The translations under genes were made by a program, and so were the position numbers. This document shows, piece after piece, positions 17,810 through 26,001 of a stretch of 64,000 nt of DNA. Location of the stretch: positions 62,001 through 126,000 of the forward strand of contig NZ_ATXT01000016.1 of NCBI RefSeq assembly GCF_000421825.1, in the 5' to 3' direction. The stretch's first letter is position 1, and every line of letters begins with the position of its first letter. Source of the stretch: Humibacter albus DSM 18994 (GTDB lineage: Bacteria > Actinomycetota > Actinomycetes > Actinomycetales > Microbacteriaceae). The notes beneath the pieces are model-generated. The model saw only the letters and a list, made by a program, of their open reading frames with translations, was not told where the DNA came from and ran no database searches.

Positions 17810-19348
17810 ATGTGGTGGGAGCTTGACCGCCGCGTCCGGGAAGCATCCCTCCGGCTCATCGTCGAGCACGAGACTTATGCCAAGTCTGTCCATGATGAGA
17901 ACGTCCGGCGCCGCAGACGCAGCACGGGAGCCCCCGAGATCCTCCATGTCCACCGTCCAGAGACCTGGGACCTTGATCCGGGGTTTAACCCGTACGTTGT
18001 ACGGTCCCGCCATCAACGCATCGCCCACGCAATTACGGAGCGGCTGAAGGAGCGCAGTTACTTTCCTCGGCCACCAGCTGGTTTTCGCGTTCCCAAACCG
18101 TCCGGTGGCGAAAGGATCGTAAGCACCTTCGAGATAGCGGATGAGGTGGTTTCGAACCGTCTGCTACGAGCCCTGACACGGAAGAATCTTCCGCGAATGA
18201 GCGCCCGCGCATACGCTTACCGTCCTGATCTCGGTCCGCACGACGCGATCTCTTACGTTTCGACCGAGTTCGCCCGCGAGCACCGGCTGTTCGTTGCCGA
18301 GTATGACTTCAGCAAGTTCTTTGACACGGTAGATCATGAATTCCTGCTGCAAACTCTCGACACAATGGGCATCACGAGGACGCCTCTTGAACAGTACGTC
18401 ATCGAGCGGTTTCTCGAATCGCCCGAGCCATATGTATCCGCCGCGGAGAAGCTCGTCGATAAGTCTTCCCGCAAGCAAGGTATTCCCCAGGGAACCTCTC
18501 TCAGTCTTTTCCTCGCCAACGTCGCTGCATCCGAACTCGACCGAGCGCTAGAGAGACTCGGTGTCGGCTTCGTTCGTTACGCCGACGACACCCTCATTTG
18601 GAGCACAGATTACGGACGCATAGGCGAAGCTGCGTCCATCCTTCACGAAGCTTCGAGCCACATCGGATCCCCCATCAACTCAGAGAAGAGCCGGGGCATA
18701 CGGCTGCTCACAAAGGAAGAGACCGTTCACGTCGAGATGTCCTCGACGAAGTATGTCGACTATCTCGGGCACCGGCTTGGACTTCGTGACGTACGCATGA
18801 AGGACGCCTCGGTCACCCGAATCAAGGCCCGGATCAGCAAGCTGATTTTCAACAATCTTCTTCTGGAACCACTCAATGGGACCCAGGATCCAACGCGCCT
18901 CAGTAGTGTCGATCGCGACTACGTGACGCTGATCTGGCAGCTTCGCCGATATCTATATGGTCCGTTGACGGAGAAGGACATCAGACGATTCCAAACAGGT
19001 GCGATTCCGCCAATGTCTTTCGAGGGCGTCATGTCCTTCTTTCCTCTCATAAACGATGAGCGAGGACTGAGAGAACTTGACGAGTGGATAGCTGCACAAA
19101 TCTGGCTTGTAATGCGCAAACGCAGTCGGTTGCTCCAGTCGGCTGGTTTGAGCTGCCCCCTTCCTCACTGGCTTGAGAAGGCCCAGCTCATCGGCTTTAG
19201 CTCGCGGTCTTTGCGTACCGGGGACATGGTGGATTTGAGGATGCCGAGCGTTCGCAAGATAGCGAAGGTCATAAGACTGGCAGTGTCTACGCACGGTATT
19301 GGCGTCGTGTCCGGTCGCGCTCCGCTGTATCTCTACGCCGACGACTAG
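17810..19348 (+). CDS. Stand-alone reverse transcriptase, class unassigned
   Basis: 512 residues. RT motifs in order: motif 2 (SARAYAYRPDLGPHDAI), motif A (YDFSKFFDTVDH, Asp166 and Asp172), motif B (QGIPQGTSLSLFLAN, near 223-237), the catalytic YADD at 257-260, motif D (INSEKSRGIRLL) and motif E (KYVDYLGHRLG). About 190 further residues follow with no HNH, integrase, RNase H or maturase domain I can recognise. I see no retron-type NAxxH or VTG signature and no group II intron domain V nearby, so a retron or intron is not supported. It could be a defence-associated or unknown-group RT. Base composition is visibly poorer in GC than all neighbours. AGGGGA precedes the ATG. It sits between relaxase and transposase remnants, alone on the plus strand. 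Confidence 0.88.
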   Translation: MWWELDRRVREASLRLIVEHETYAKSVHDENVRRRRRSTGAPEILHVHRPETWDLDPGFNPYVVRSRHQRIAHAITERLKERSYFPRPPAGFRVPKPSGGERIVSTFEIADEVVSNRLLRALTRKNLPRMSARAYAYRPDLGPHDAISYVSTEFAREHRLFVAEYDFSKFFDTVDHEFLLQTLDTMGITRTPLEQYVIERFLESPEPYVSAAEKLVDKSSRKQGIPQGTSLSLFLANVAASELDRALERLGVGFVRYADDTLIWSTDYGRIGEAASILHEASSHIGSPINSEKSRGIRLLTKEETVHVEMSSTKYVDYLGHRLGLRDVRMKDASVTRIKARISKLIFNNLLLEPLNGTQDPTRLSSVDRDYVTLIWQLRRYLYGPLTEKDIRRFQTGAIPPMSFEGVMSFFPLINDERGLRELDEWIAAQIWLVMRKRSRLLQSAGLSCPLPHWLEKAQLIGFSSRSLRTGDMVDLRMPSVRKIAKVIRLAVSTHGIGVVSGRAPLYLYADD

Positions 19349-19386
19349 ACCTCGACCTGCAAGAGGCGTGGTGGCTCAGAAGCGGC

Positions 19387-19848
19387 TCATCGCAATTCAG
19401 GGTGTAGGAGCGGTCGGAAACCGCCGCTCTCGAGCAGGCTGCGCGCGAGATAGTTCGTGAGGTTGCGGAAGCCGAGGGCGGACCCGCGGAGATGCTCGAG
19501 CCGGCCGTTGATGGCCTCGGTGGGTCCGTTGCTGGCGCCGGGTTGGTCGAAGTAGGCGAGCACGTCGACGGCGTGCTGCTTCAGGGTGCGGCCGAGGCGA
19601 CGAATCTCGACCAGCGCGGTGGGCACGAGAGACGGTGAGGTGGTCGACGACGATGGCACCCAGCGCCCACCTCAGCCACCACGGGAGATCTTCGCTCTGA
19701 CCGGTGCCGCTTTCGTGGTGTCCTGCCGCCAGGTCCGACCGCAATGCTCACACCGGTAGCGGCGCACCCGCACCAGCAACGTCGTGGGCCGGTGCCCGAA
19801 CGGCTCAGGCGCCAACCGCCGGATCACGGTGTGCTCGTCGCGTCGCCC
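19387..19848 (-). pseudogene. ISL3-family transposase remnant
   Basis: Three reading frames together give pieces of an ISL3 transposase. The N-terminal zinc-finger part (DEHTVIRRLAPEPFG, RYRCEHCGRTW) runs about 19840-19695 and ends in a TGA after AKISRGG. A shifted frame continues LRWALGAIVVDHLTVS. A third frame gives the C-terminus (EIRRLGRTLKQ, DVLAYFDQPG, SNGPTEAINGRLEHLRGSA, NYLARSLLESGGF). The central catalytic DDE region, several hundred residues, has been deleted. It is non-functional. Its upper end abuts the stop codon of the DUF4436 gene. No terminal inverted repeats were identified. Confidence 0.85.
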
Positions 19849-20850
19849 CTATTTCTTCGCCTCCGGCAGCGACCACCGGGCCCACGCCGCCACGTAGACC
19901 GCCAGACCGGTGACGAGACCGACCACCACCCAGAGCACGACGGTGAAGTCGATCCACGACCCGATCGGCGGCGACCCCGGAAGGAACGTGCGCAGAGGGA
20001 TGGTGGCGAACAGCATGGCGCCCATCCATCCCATGAACGAGGGCTCGAGCTTGCGTTTGCCGCGGAAGGCCGTGATCGCGACGAACAGCACGAGAGACGG
20101 CATGACGACGAGCAAGGCCAGCAGCACGAACGCGAAAGCGACGGTACTGCTCGAGCGGGTGGCGCGGAAGTCGATGGTCGGCGCGCTCGCCACCGCTCCG
20201 ACGAGCGTGGACGGCACCGCATGCGGCACCTCGCCCTTCAACGACACGTCGACCCGCCAGCCGGGCACGTCGCCGGTGAACCACACCTTCGCGGGAATCG
20301 GATGGGCGACGCCGTCGCTCTTGGTGTAGGCGACCACGATGAGCTCGTCGGCGTGATAGCTGTCGAACGGCCAGGTTCCGATCTCGCCGTCGGTGAAGAT
20401 GCGCACCGGTTTCGTCGTCTGCGCGGAGTGCGCGGGAAAGTCCAGCGTCTGCTCACCGTCGATCGGCGACACGATGACGTGCACGTCGTGCCTCAGCGCG
20501 AACTCGTTGCCGCTGTAGAGCTTCTCCGACGGATCGATCTGCACGCTCACGTCGGAACGTTGGGCCGCCGCATCGACGGACTCCACGGAGAGCACGACGG
20601 TGACGCCTCCCGTCGGCGGCTTCGGCTCTTTCGGGTTCGGCGACCTGACCGCGCCACTGGCCGCGTAGAGCGTCACGACCAGTGCGTAGACGATCACGCA
20701 GATCGCGACGACCGCGGCGATGCGCGGCACCGTGCGCCGGCGCTCCGGCGGTGTCGAGGTGTGTGCCGCGCTCGCGCCGCCTCCCGGCACCGTGCTCTCC
20801 GCCACCGGGTCGGCTCTCGGCGTCGTGTCCCCCGGCGTCGTGTCCCCCAC
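19849..20850 (-). CDS. DUF4436 family membrane protein
   Basis: 333 residues. An N-terminal Thr/Pro-rich cytoplasmic tail is followed by a membrane helix (IAAVVAICVIVYALVVTLY), an extracytoplasmic beta-rich domain of about 170 residues (FPAHSAQTTKPVRIF, WPFDSYHADELIV) and three C-terminal helices. The WPFDSYHAD segment is the family hallmark. Function is unknown. I chose the GTG at 20850 because TATGCT lies 6 nt upstream, a leaderless promoter; an ATG at 20874 is an alternative. The 3' end abuts the ISL3 remnant, but the C-terminus looks complete (SLPEAKK). Confidence 0.78.
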   Translation of the reverse strand: MGDTTPGDTTPRADPVAESTVPGGGASAAHTSTPPERRRTVPRIAAVVAICVIVYALVVTLYAASGAVRSPNPKEPKPPTGGVTVVLSVESVDAAAQRSDVSVQIDPSEKLYSGNEFALRHDVHVIVSPIDGEQTLDFPAHSAQTTKPVRIFTDGEIGTWPFDSYHADELIVVAYTKSDGVAHPIPAKVWFTGDVPGWRVDVSLKGEVPHAVPSTLVGAVASAPTIDFRATRSSSTVAFAFVLLALLVVMPSLVLFVAITAFRGKRKLEPSFMGWMGAMLFATIPLRTFLPGSPPIGSWIDFTVVLWVVVGLVTGLAVYVAAWARWSLPEAKK

Positions 20851-20988
20851 GCACCGAGCATACGGGCGCGGCATGCCGGCGGACAGCATCCGGTCTGGCG
20901 TGGAACTGCACGGCGGCAGACTCCGACACTCCACCGGTTTGAGCCGACGGGTTTACGAATGTCGGAGGCCGCTGCCACGCTGGATGCC

Positions 20989-21549
20989 ATGACTCGCCTC
21001 ATCGCGCTGCTGCGCGGAGTGAACGTGGGCGGCCGGACGATCAAGTCGGCAGAGCTCGCCGACGTGTTCCGCGGGCTCGGGTACGACTCGGTGAAGACGG
21101 TGCTCGCCAGCGGCAACGTCGTCTTCGAGACGGACGAGTCCGTGTCCGTCGCGCGTGCCCATCTGGAGAAGGCCCTCGCCGACGCGTTCGGATACGACGC
21201 GAAAGTGCACGTGCTCGACACGGCATCCTTGTCGGCGATCGTCGACGCGTACCCATTCGCCGAGCGCGACGGCTGGCACCGGTACGTCGTGTTCCTCATC
21301 GGGGCCGACGGGTCACGAGGCGACTTGTCGATGCGGGCAGCGGAATTGGATGCTCTCGCGAACCGCGTCACGCAGCTCGCGCCCGACTCCGCGCTCGAGT
21401 CGATCGCCGATGGCGGCCCCGTTCTCTACTGGACCGTCGAGCGCGGGCACACGCTGGACAGCGTCGTCGGAAAGGCGATCGGCTCCGGAAAGGAAAAGAC
21501 GTTGACGACCAATCGCAACCTCAACACGCTGCGGAAGCTGCTGCGGTGA
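20989..21549 (+). CDS. DUF1697 family protein
   Basis: 186 residues. It begins RLIALLRGVNVGGRTIK and contains VLASGNVVFET and LTTNRNLNTLRKL, the family's characteristic blocks. DUF1697 proteins are small cytoplasmic alpha/beta proteins of unknown biochemical role. An in-frame ATG 30 nt upstream is possible, but the chosen start fits the family. Its TGA overlaps the GTG start of the following YdeI-like gene (GTGA), so the two are translationally coupled. Confidence 0.88.
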   Translation: MTRLIALLRGVNVGGRTIKSAELADVFRGLGYDSVKTVLASGNVVFETDESVSVARAHLEKALADAFGYDAKVHVLDTASLSAIVDAYPFAERDGWHRYVVFLIGADGSRGDLSMRAAELDALANRVTQLAPDSALESIADGGPVLYWTVERGHTLDSVVGKAIGSGKEKTLTTNRNLNTLRKLLR

Positions 21550-22169
21550 CGCCGGACGAAGTGGAGAAGACGGCCACGAAGCCGAGCGCGGAGAAGCCTG
21601 TGCTCCGTGTGAGCGATCAGGCGGAATGGCGTGCGTGGCTGGAGGAGAATCACGCATCCCATCCGGGTGTGCAACTGGCGTTGGCGAAGGGGTCGGCCGA
21701 CGGAATCCGCTACGCGGAAGCGCTGGACGAGGCCTTGTGCTTCGGTTGGATCGACGGGCGCAAGCAAGGTCTGAGCGACAGCGAGTGGCTGCAGACGTTC
21801 ACGCCGCGCCGGCCAGGCAGCATCTGGTCGAAGCGCAACCAGGAACACGTCGAACGCCTTGAGCGCGACGGCATGATGACCGACGCCGGGCGCGCCGAGA
21901 TCACCCGCGCCAAAGAGAACGGTCGCTGGGACGCCGCCTACGCCGGATCGAGCACGATCTCAGTGCCCGGCGATCTGGCCGAGGCCCTGGCGGCGAGCCC
22001 GAAGGCGAGCGCCATGTTCGAGACGCTGACCAGCCAGAACAGGTTCGCGATCCTGTTCCGCATCGGCAACGTCAAGCGCGCCGAGACTCGCGCCCGCAAG
22101 ATCGCGGAGTACGTGGCGATGCTCGAACGAGGCGAGACGATCTATCCGCAATCGGGGCGAGAGGGGTAG
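21546..22169 (+). CDS. YdeI/OmpD-associated family protein
   Basis: 207 residues. The family blocks are visible: EWRAWLEENHASHPGV, RYAEALDEALCFGWIDGRKQ, FTPRRPGSIWSKRN and the C-terminal KRAETRARKIAEYVAML. Members are cytoplasmic and have been linked to stress or antimicrobial-peptide tolerance in a few bacteria; the actual activity is unknown. The GTG start overlaps the DUF1697 stop by 4 nt. A tandem-repeat array begins about 30 nt after its stop codon. Confidence 0.87.
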   Translation: MTPDEVEKTATKPSAEKPVLRVSDQAEWRAWLEENHASHPGVQLALAKGSADGIRYAEALDEALCFGWIDGRKQGLSDSEWLQTFTPRRPGSIWSKRNQEHVERLERDGMMTDAGRAEITRAKENGRWDAAYAGSSTISVPGDLAEALAASPKASAMFETLTSQNRFAILFRIGNVKRAETRARKIAEYVAMLERGETIYPQSGREG

Positions 22170-22200
22170 GTGTTCGCGCCTGCCGGCACGCCCGCATGCT

Positions 22201-22327
22201 GTTGTCGAGCAGCCCTCTGTTGCCGAGCCACCCTCTGTTGCCGAGTCACCCTCTGTTGTCGGGCCACCCCTCGGTCATCGGGCCACCCCTCGGTGGTCGG
22301 GCCACCCCTTTGTCACCGAGCCACCCT
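22201..22327 (+). repeat. Array of seven 18-20 bp tandem repeats
   Basis: Successive units of the form GTTGCCGAGCCACCCTCT, GTTGCCGAGTCACCCTCT and GTTGTCGGGCCACCCCTC, drifting to 19-20 bp in the last copies, follow the YdeI-like gene. The final copy merges into a large palindrome at 22317-22356. The array stays open in several frames but shows no start, Shine-Dalgarno or plausible protein, so I treat it as non-coding. The region up to the next gene at 22503 has no gene. Confidence 0.85.
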
Positions 22328-22356
22328 TTTGTTCGCGCGAACAACGGGGTGGCTCG
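22317..22356 (+). terminator. Nested double palindrome closing the repeat array
   Basis: Outer arms CGAGCCACCC and GGGTGGCTCG (10 bp, perfect) enclose TTTT, the perfect 12-bp palindrome GTTCGCGCGAAC, and AACG. It can fold as one long hairpin with a small internal loop. It probably terminates transcription of the DUF1697-YdeI pair, since the next gene has its own promoter. Confidence 0.6.
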
Positions 22357-22490
22357 ACGACAATATGCGGGTTCGATCGAACGCGGGTCGGTCGGTGGGC
22401 CAGGGATGCCGCGACAGCATGCGGGATGCCGGCACATCACGCGGATGCTCCGACGACAGGAACCGCACAGCGGTTGTCGGCGGCGCCGCA

Positions 22491-22496
22491 TAGCGT
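22491..22496 (+). promoter_or_regulatory. -10 box for a leaderless transcript
   Basis: TAGCGT lies 6 nt before the ATG of the rubredoxin/MBL-like gene, which has no convincing Shine-Dalgarno. The layout matches the mdh promoter. Confidence 0.45.
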
Positions 22497-22502
22497 GAGG
22501 CC

Positions 22503-23327
22503 ATGACTCTCTGGATCTGCGCGACGTGCGGCGTCGAGCACGCGGACACGCCCGAGCCGCCGGCCGAGTGCGCCATCTGCAGCGACGAACGTCAATGGGT
22601 GCCGCGAACCGGCCAGGCGTGGACGACAGCGGAGCAGCTGCGCGAGGCGGACATCCAAGTCGAACTGCGCGACGTGGAGCCCGGGCTCGTCGCGGTGACG
22701 AGCTCGCCACAGGTCGGCATCGGTCAGCAGTGCATGCTCGTGGTCACACCGAGCGGCAACCTGCTCTTCGACCCGATCGGCTACGTCGATGCGGATGCCG
22801 CCGCGCGCGTTCTCGAGTACGGGTCCGTGCTCGCAATCGCCGCCAGCCACCCTCACATGTACGGCGCTCAGGTGTCGTGGTCGCACGCGCTCGGCGACGT
22901 TCCGGTGCTCGTGAACGAGGCAGACGCGGAGTGGGTTCGCCGGCCGGATGCCGTCATCCGGCACTTCGGAGCGACGCTCGAGCTGGCACCGGGCCTCGCA
23001 CTGCACACGCTGGGCGGCCACTTTGCGGGAAGCACAGCGGCGCTCTGGGACGCGGGTGCGGACGGGAGGGGCGTGCTGCTGGCCGGGGACGCGATCTTCC
23101 CGAATCCCAACGGGGCATCCGTGTCGTTCATGCGCAGCTATCCGAACCTGCTGCCGCTGTCGGCGGCGACCGTCGAACGGGTCTCCTCACGCGCCCTCGA
23201 ACTGCGGTTCGACCGGCTGTACAACAACTTCGGACGGAGCGTTCCCGAGAACGCGCACGAGGTGGTGCGCACATCCGCCGACCGGTACATCGCCTGGGTG
23301 AGCGGGGTCCACGACGACCTGACGTAG
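22503..23327 (+). CDS. Rubredoxin-like/metallo-beta-lactamase-fold protein
   Basis: 274 residues. The N-terminus is a small zinc-ribbon or rubredoxin-like knuckle pair (CATCG and CAIC). The rest resembles the metallo-beta-lactamase fold: strand VTPSGNLLFDP, the metal loop at SHPHMYG, then TLGGHFAGS and LLAGDAIF. The usual HxHxDH motif is degenerate (His-Pro-His-Met-Tyr-Gly), so metal content and hydrolase activity are uncertain. Cytoplasmic, function unknown. It is preceded by a leaderless-type -10 and followed after 46 bp by a 15-bp tandem-repeat array. Confidence 0.8.
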   Translation: MTLWICATCGVEHADTPEPPAECAICSDERQWVPRTGQAWTTAEQLREADIQVELRDVEPGLVAVTSSPQVGIGQQCMLVVTPSGNLLFDPIGYVDADAAARVLEYGSVLAIAASHPHMYGAQVSWSHALGDVPVLVNEADAEWVRRPDAVIRHFGATLELAPGLALHTLGGHFAGSTAALWDAGADGRGVLLAGDAIFPNPNGASVSFMRSYPNLLPLSAATVERVSSRALELRFDRLYNNFGRSVPENAHEVVRTSADRYIAWVSGVHDDLT

Positions 23328-23373
23328 CACGAGCGTCGGGTCCGACACGCTGCTGACGACCCCGTCCCAGGTT

Positions 23374-23478
23374 GGTCCGTTCCTGGGCGGTCCGGTCCGG
23401 GGCGGTCCGTCCCAGGGCGACCCATCCCAGGGCGGTCCGTCCCAGGGCGACCCATCTCACGGTGATCCGCTCCGGATG
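23374..23478 (+). repeat. Seven 15-bp tandem repeats
   Basis: Seven consecutive units of exactly 15 bp, for example GGTCCGTCCCAGGGC and GACCCATCCCAGGGC, the two types alternating in the middle copies. The array lies between the convergent MBL-like and recQ genes. Beyond it (23500-23600) a looser repeat CCGATTGCGCGGCGCGAA recurs about three times. No gene was seen in 23328-23644. Confidence 0.9.
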
Positions 23479-23644
23479 CCGGCGCTGTCGAGCGGTTGGG
23501 GTGGCGTACGACCGATTGCGCGGCATGTAACCGACTGCGCGGCGCGAACGCGCGTCGCGTCGCCGATTGCGCGGCGCGAAGGCGCGGGGTGCGGTCGACG
23601 TATGTGCGGCGGCCCGGCCCGGGAGGTCAGCGAGCCCCTGCCGT

Positions 23645-25783
23645 TCAGCTGCTGGCGTCGGCCGCCACGACCGCGAGTACCTGCTCGCCGTACGTCTCGA
23701 GCTTTTTCGCACCTACACCGGAGATCTGCGCGAGCTCGTCGAGCGTGGACGGCCGGCTGGAGGCGACACCGCGGAGCGTCGCGTCGCCGAACACGATGTA
23801 CGCGGGCACACCCTGTTCCTTCGCCTGTGCCGCGCGCCACGTGCGCAGCGCTTCGAAGAGCGGATGCGCCACATCCGGCAGCTCGGCAATGCTCGCCTTC
23901 GCCGCGCGCGAGCGGGACGCGCGCTCGGGGCGGTCGGGTTGCTGTCGCAGGAGAACCTGGCGCGCGCCGCTCAGCACGTCGGTGCTCGCGGCCGTGATCG
24001 CCAGGGTGCCGTAGCCGTCGTCGTTCACGGCCAGCAGTCCCTGAGCGAGTAGTTGCCGAACGACGCCGCGCCACTGCTGCTCGCTGAGGTCGTCGCCGAT
24101 GCCCCACGTGCTCAGCGCATCGTGTCCGTACTGGTCGACGCGCGGCGTGCGCTTGCCGCGCAGGATATCGACGAGATGGCCGGCACCGAACCGCTGATTC
24201 CGCTCCCGCTTGAGCCGAACCACTGTGGACAGCAGCTTCTGTGCGGGCACCGTGCCATCCCAGGTCTCCGGCGGGTTGAGGCAGGTGTCGCAGTTGCCGC
24301 AAGGCTCGGAGTTCTGTCCGAAGTACTGCAGCAGGTTCTGCCGCCTGCAGTGCACCGTCTCGCAGAGCGCGAGCATGGCATCCAGATGGGCTGACATGCG
24401 TCTGCGGTGCGCGAGGTCACCGGGAGACTGCTCGATCATGCGGCGCTGCTGCACCACGTCTTGCAGGCCGTAGGCCAGCCAGCCGACGGCCGGCTCACCG
24501 TCGCGGCCGGCGCGACCGGTCTCCTGGTAATAGCCCTCGACAGACTTGGGCAGGTCGATGTGCGCGACGAAGCGGACGTCGGGCTTGTCGATCCCCATGC
24601 CGAAGGCGATCGTCGCCACGATCACGACACCGTTCTCGCGAAGGAAACGGGACTGAGTTCTGGCGCGTGTGCCGGCATCCAGCCCCGCGTGGTACGGCAT
24701 GGCGTCGATGCCGTTCTGCTTGAGATGTTCCGCCGTCTGCTCAACAGTCTTGCGGCTGAGCGCGTAGACGATGCCAGAGGCCGGACCGTCGCCGGCGCTC
24801 CCTTCTCGTGCGGCGTCAACACTGCCGAACTCGTCGCGGATGAACGAGACGAGCTGCCGACGCACTTCGCTCTTCTCGACGATGCGGTACTGGATGTTCG
24901 GCCGGTCGAAGCTGGCGACGAAATGCTGGGCGTTCTGCAGCCTCAGACGCTCGGTGATCTCTTTGTGCGTGGCCTCGGTGGCCGTCGCGGTGAGTGCGAT
25001 GCGCGGAACATCGGGCCAACGGTCCGCCAGTTCGGAGAGCCCCAAATAGTCGGGGCGGAAGTCGTGCCCCCACTGCGACACGCAGTGCGCCTCGTCGATC
25101 GCGAAGAGCGCGATGCGGCCACGGCCGAGCAACTGCTTCGTCTGCTCGGATGCCAGCCGTTCCGGCGCCACATAGAGCAGATCTAGCTCACCGTGCAGAT
25201 ACGCGCGCTCGACGGAGGACCGCTCGGAGGCATCCTGTGTGGAGTTGAGAAAGGCTGCGCGCACGCCGACCGCCCGCAACGCCTCGACCTGATCGTGCAT
25301 GAGCGCGATCAGCGGCGAGATCACCACGCCGGTGCCCTCGCGCACGAGGGACGGTACCTGATAGCAGAGGCTCTTGCCGCCACCGGTCGGCATCAACACG
25401 ACGGCGTCGCCGCCGCCGATCACCCTGTCGACGATCTCGGCCTGGTCGCCGCGGAATTCGTCGTAGCCCCACACCGTGTGCAGCACATCGAGCGGATGGG
25501 AGCCGACCATGCGGCGAACGGAGGCCTGTTCCAGCGCAGCTTCGAGGCTGCCGGTCGGTCTCTCGCCAGCGACAGATCGACGCGGAGATGCGGCGGTTCC
25601 GCCACCCACCACAGGACCGAACTCCTCGTGACCGTATCCCTCGGGGCCGTATTCCTCGGGCCCGTACTCATCGTCAGGTGGAACGAGCTCGTTGGGATCC
25701 CAGTCGTGCCAGCCGTCCGCCTCGGCGGGGTCGCCGGACGGGCCGCCCGACGAGAGGTCGGTGGGATCGAAGGGCTCGGGCAT
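23645..25783 (-). CDS. recQ: RecQ-family ATP-dependent DNA helicase
   Basis: 712 residues, a 3'-5' helicase of recombination repair. An acidic Tyr/Gly/Glu-rich disordered leader (repeated EEYGPEGYG-type units) of about 90 residues precedes the helicase core. Motif I is MPTGGGKSLCYQ (near 131), motif II is AIDEAHCVSQWGHDFRPDY (near 228), and the motif VI region is YYQETGRAGRDG. A four-cysteine RecQ zinc site follows (CETVHC...CGNCDTC, near 475-505), and an HRDC domain closes the protein (ELAQISGVGAKKLETYG). Start uncertain: the ATG at 25783 follows GGTGAGC, but a GTG at 25888 has a better Shine-Dalgarno (GGGGAGG) and would add 35 residues. Monocistronic and convergent with the MBL-like gene. 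Confidence 0.93.
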   Translation of the reverse strand: MPEPFDPTDLSSGGPSGDPAEADGWHDWDPNELVPPDDEYGPEEYGPEGYGHEEFGPVVGGGTAASPRRSVAGERPTGSLEAALEQASVRRMVGSHPLDVLHTVWGYDEFRGDQAEIVDRVIGGGDAVVLMPTGGGKSLCYQVPSLVREGTGVVISPLIALMHDQVEALRAVGVRAAFLNSTQDASERSSVERAYLHGELDLLYVAPERLASEQTKQLLGRGRIALFAIDEAHCVSQWGHDFRPDYLGLSELADRWPDVPRIALTATATEATHKEITERLRLQNAQHFVASFDRPNIQYRIVEKSEVRRQLVSFIRDEFGSVDAAREGSAGDGPASGIVYALSRKTVEQTAEHLKQNGIDAMPYHAGLDAGTRARTQSRFLRENGVVIVATIAFGMGIDKPDVRFVAHIDLPKSVEGYYQETGRAGRDGEPAVGWLAYGLQDVVQQRRMIEQSPGDLAHRRRMSAHLDAMLALCETVHCRRQNLLQYFGQNSEPCGNCDTCLNPPETWDGTVPAQKLLSTVVRLKRERNQRFGAGHLVDILRGKRTPRVDQYGHDALSTWGIGDDLSEQQWRGVVRQLLAQGLLAVNDDGYGTLAITAASTDVLSGARQVLLRQQPDRPERASRSRAAKASIAELPDVAHPLFEALRTWRAAQAKEQGVPAYIVFGDATLRGVASSRPSTLDELAQISGVGAKKLETYGEQVLAVVAADASS

Positions 25784-26001
25784 GCTCACCGGTCCAGGGT
25801 ATCCAGGGCGGCCGACGTCGCGGGCTGTGTCGGTGCTCACGGTGGATGCACGTTCATCCACAGGCATTCGGCGGGAGAGAGCATCCACTCGCCCTCCCCA
25901 GCACCGGGAATCGCGTCGCCTCCACAGCCCACAGCATCGACCGGTCGCGCGTCGACCCGCTCGGCTAACCTGGAGGCATTCACCAACAGCGAGAGGCGTT
26001 C

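Noticed and set aside
17641-18200. Retron with msr-msd
   Set aside because: The protein lacks recognisable NAxxH and VTG signatures and is longer than typical retron RTs; the upstream hairpin alone is not enough.
17641-19348. Group II intron
   Set aside because: No domain V-like hairpin follows the RT and no maturase or endonuclease domain is visible.
22170-22500. A small protein with hexapeptide repeats (LLPSHP) in the 18-bp array
   Set aside because: All frames are open because of the repeat; no ribosome-binding site, and the copies drift to 19-20 bp, which breaks the frame.
23138-23455. A Gly/Arg/Pro/Asp repeat protein on the minus strand across the 15-bp array
   Set aside because: It runs antisense into the MBL-like gene and its pattern is just the 15-bp repeat translated; unit types are not selected at codon level.
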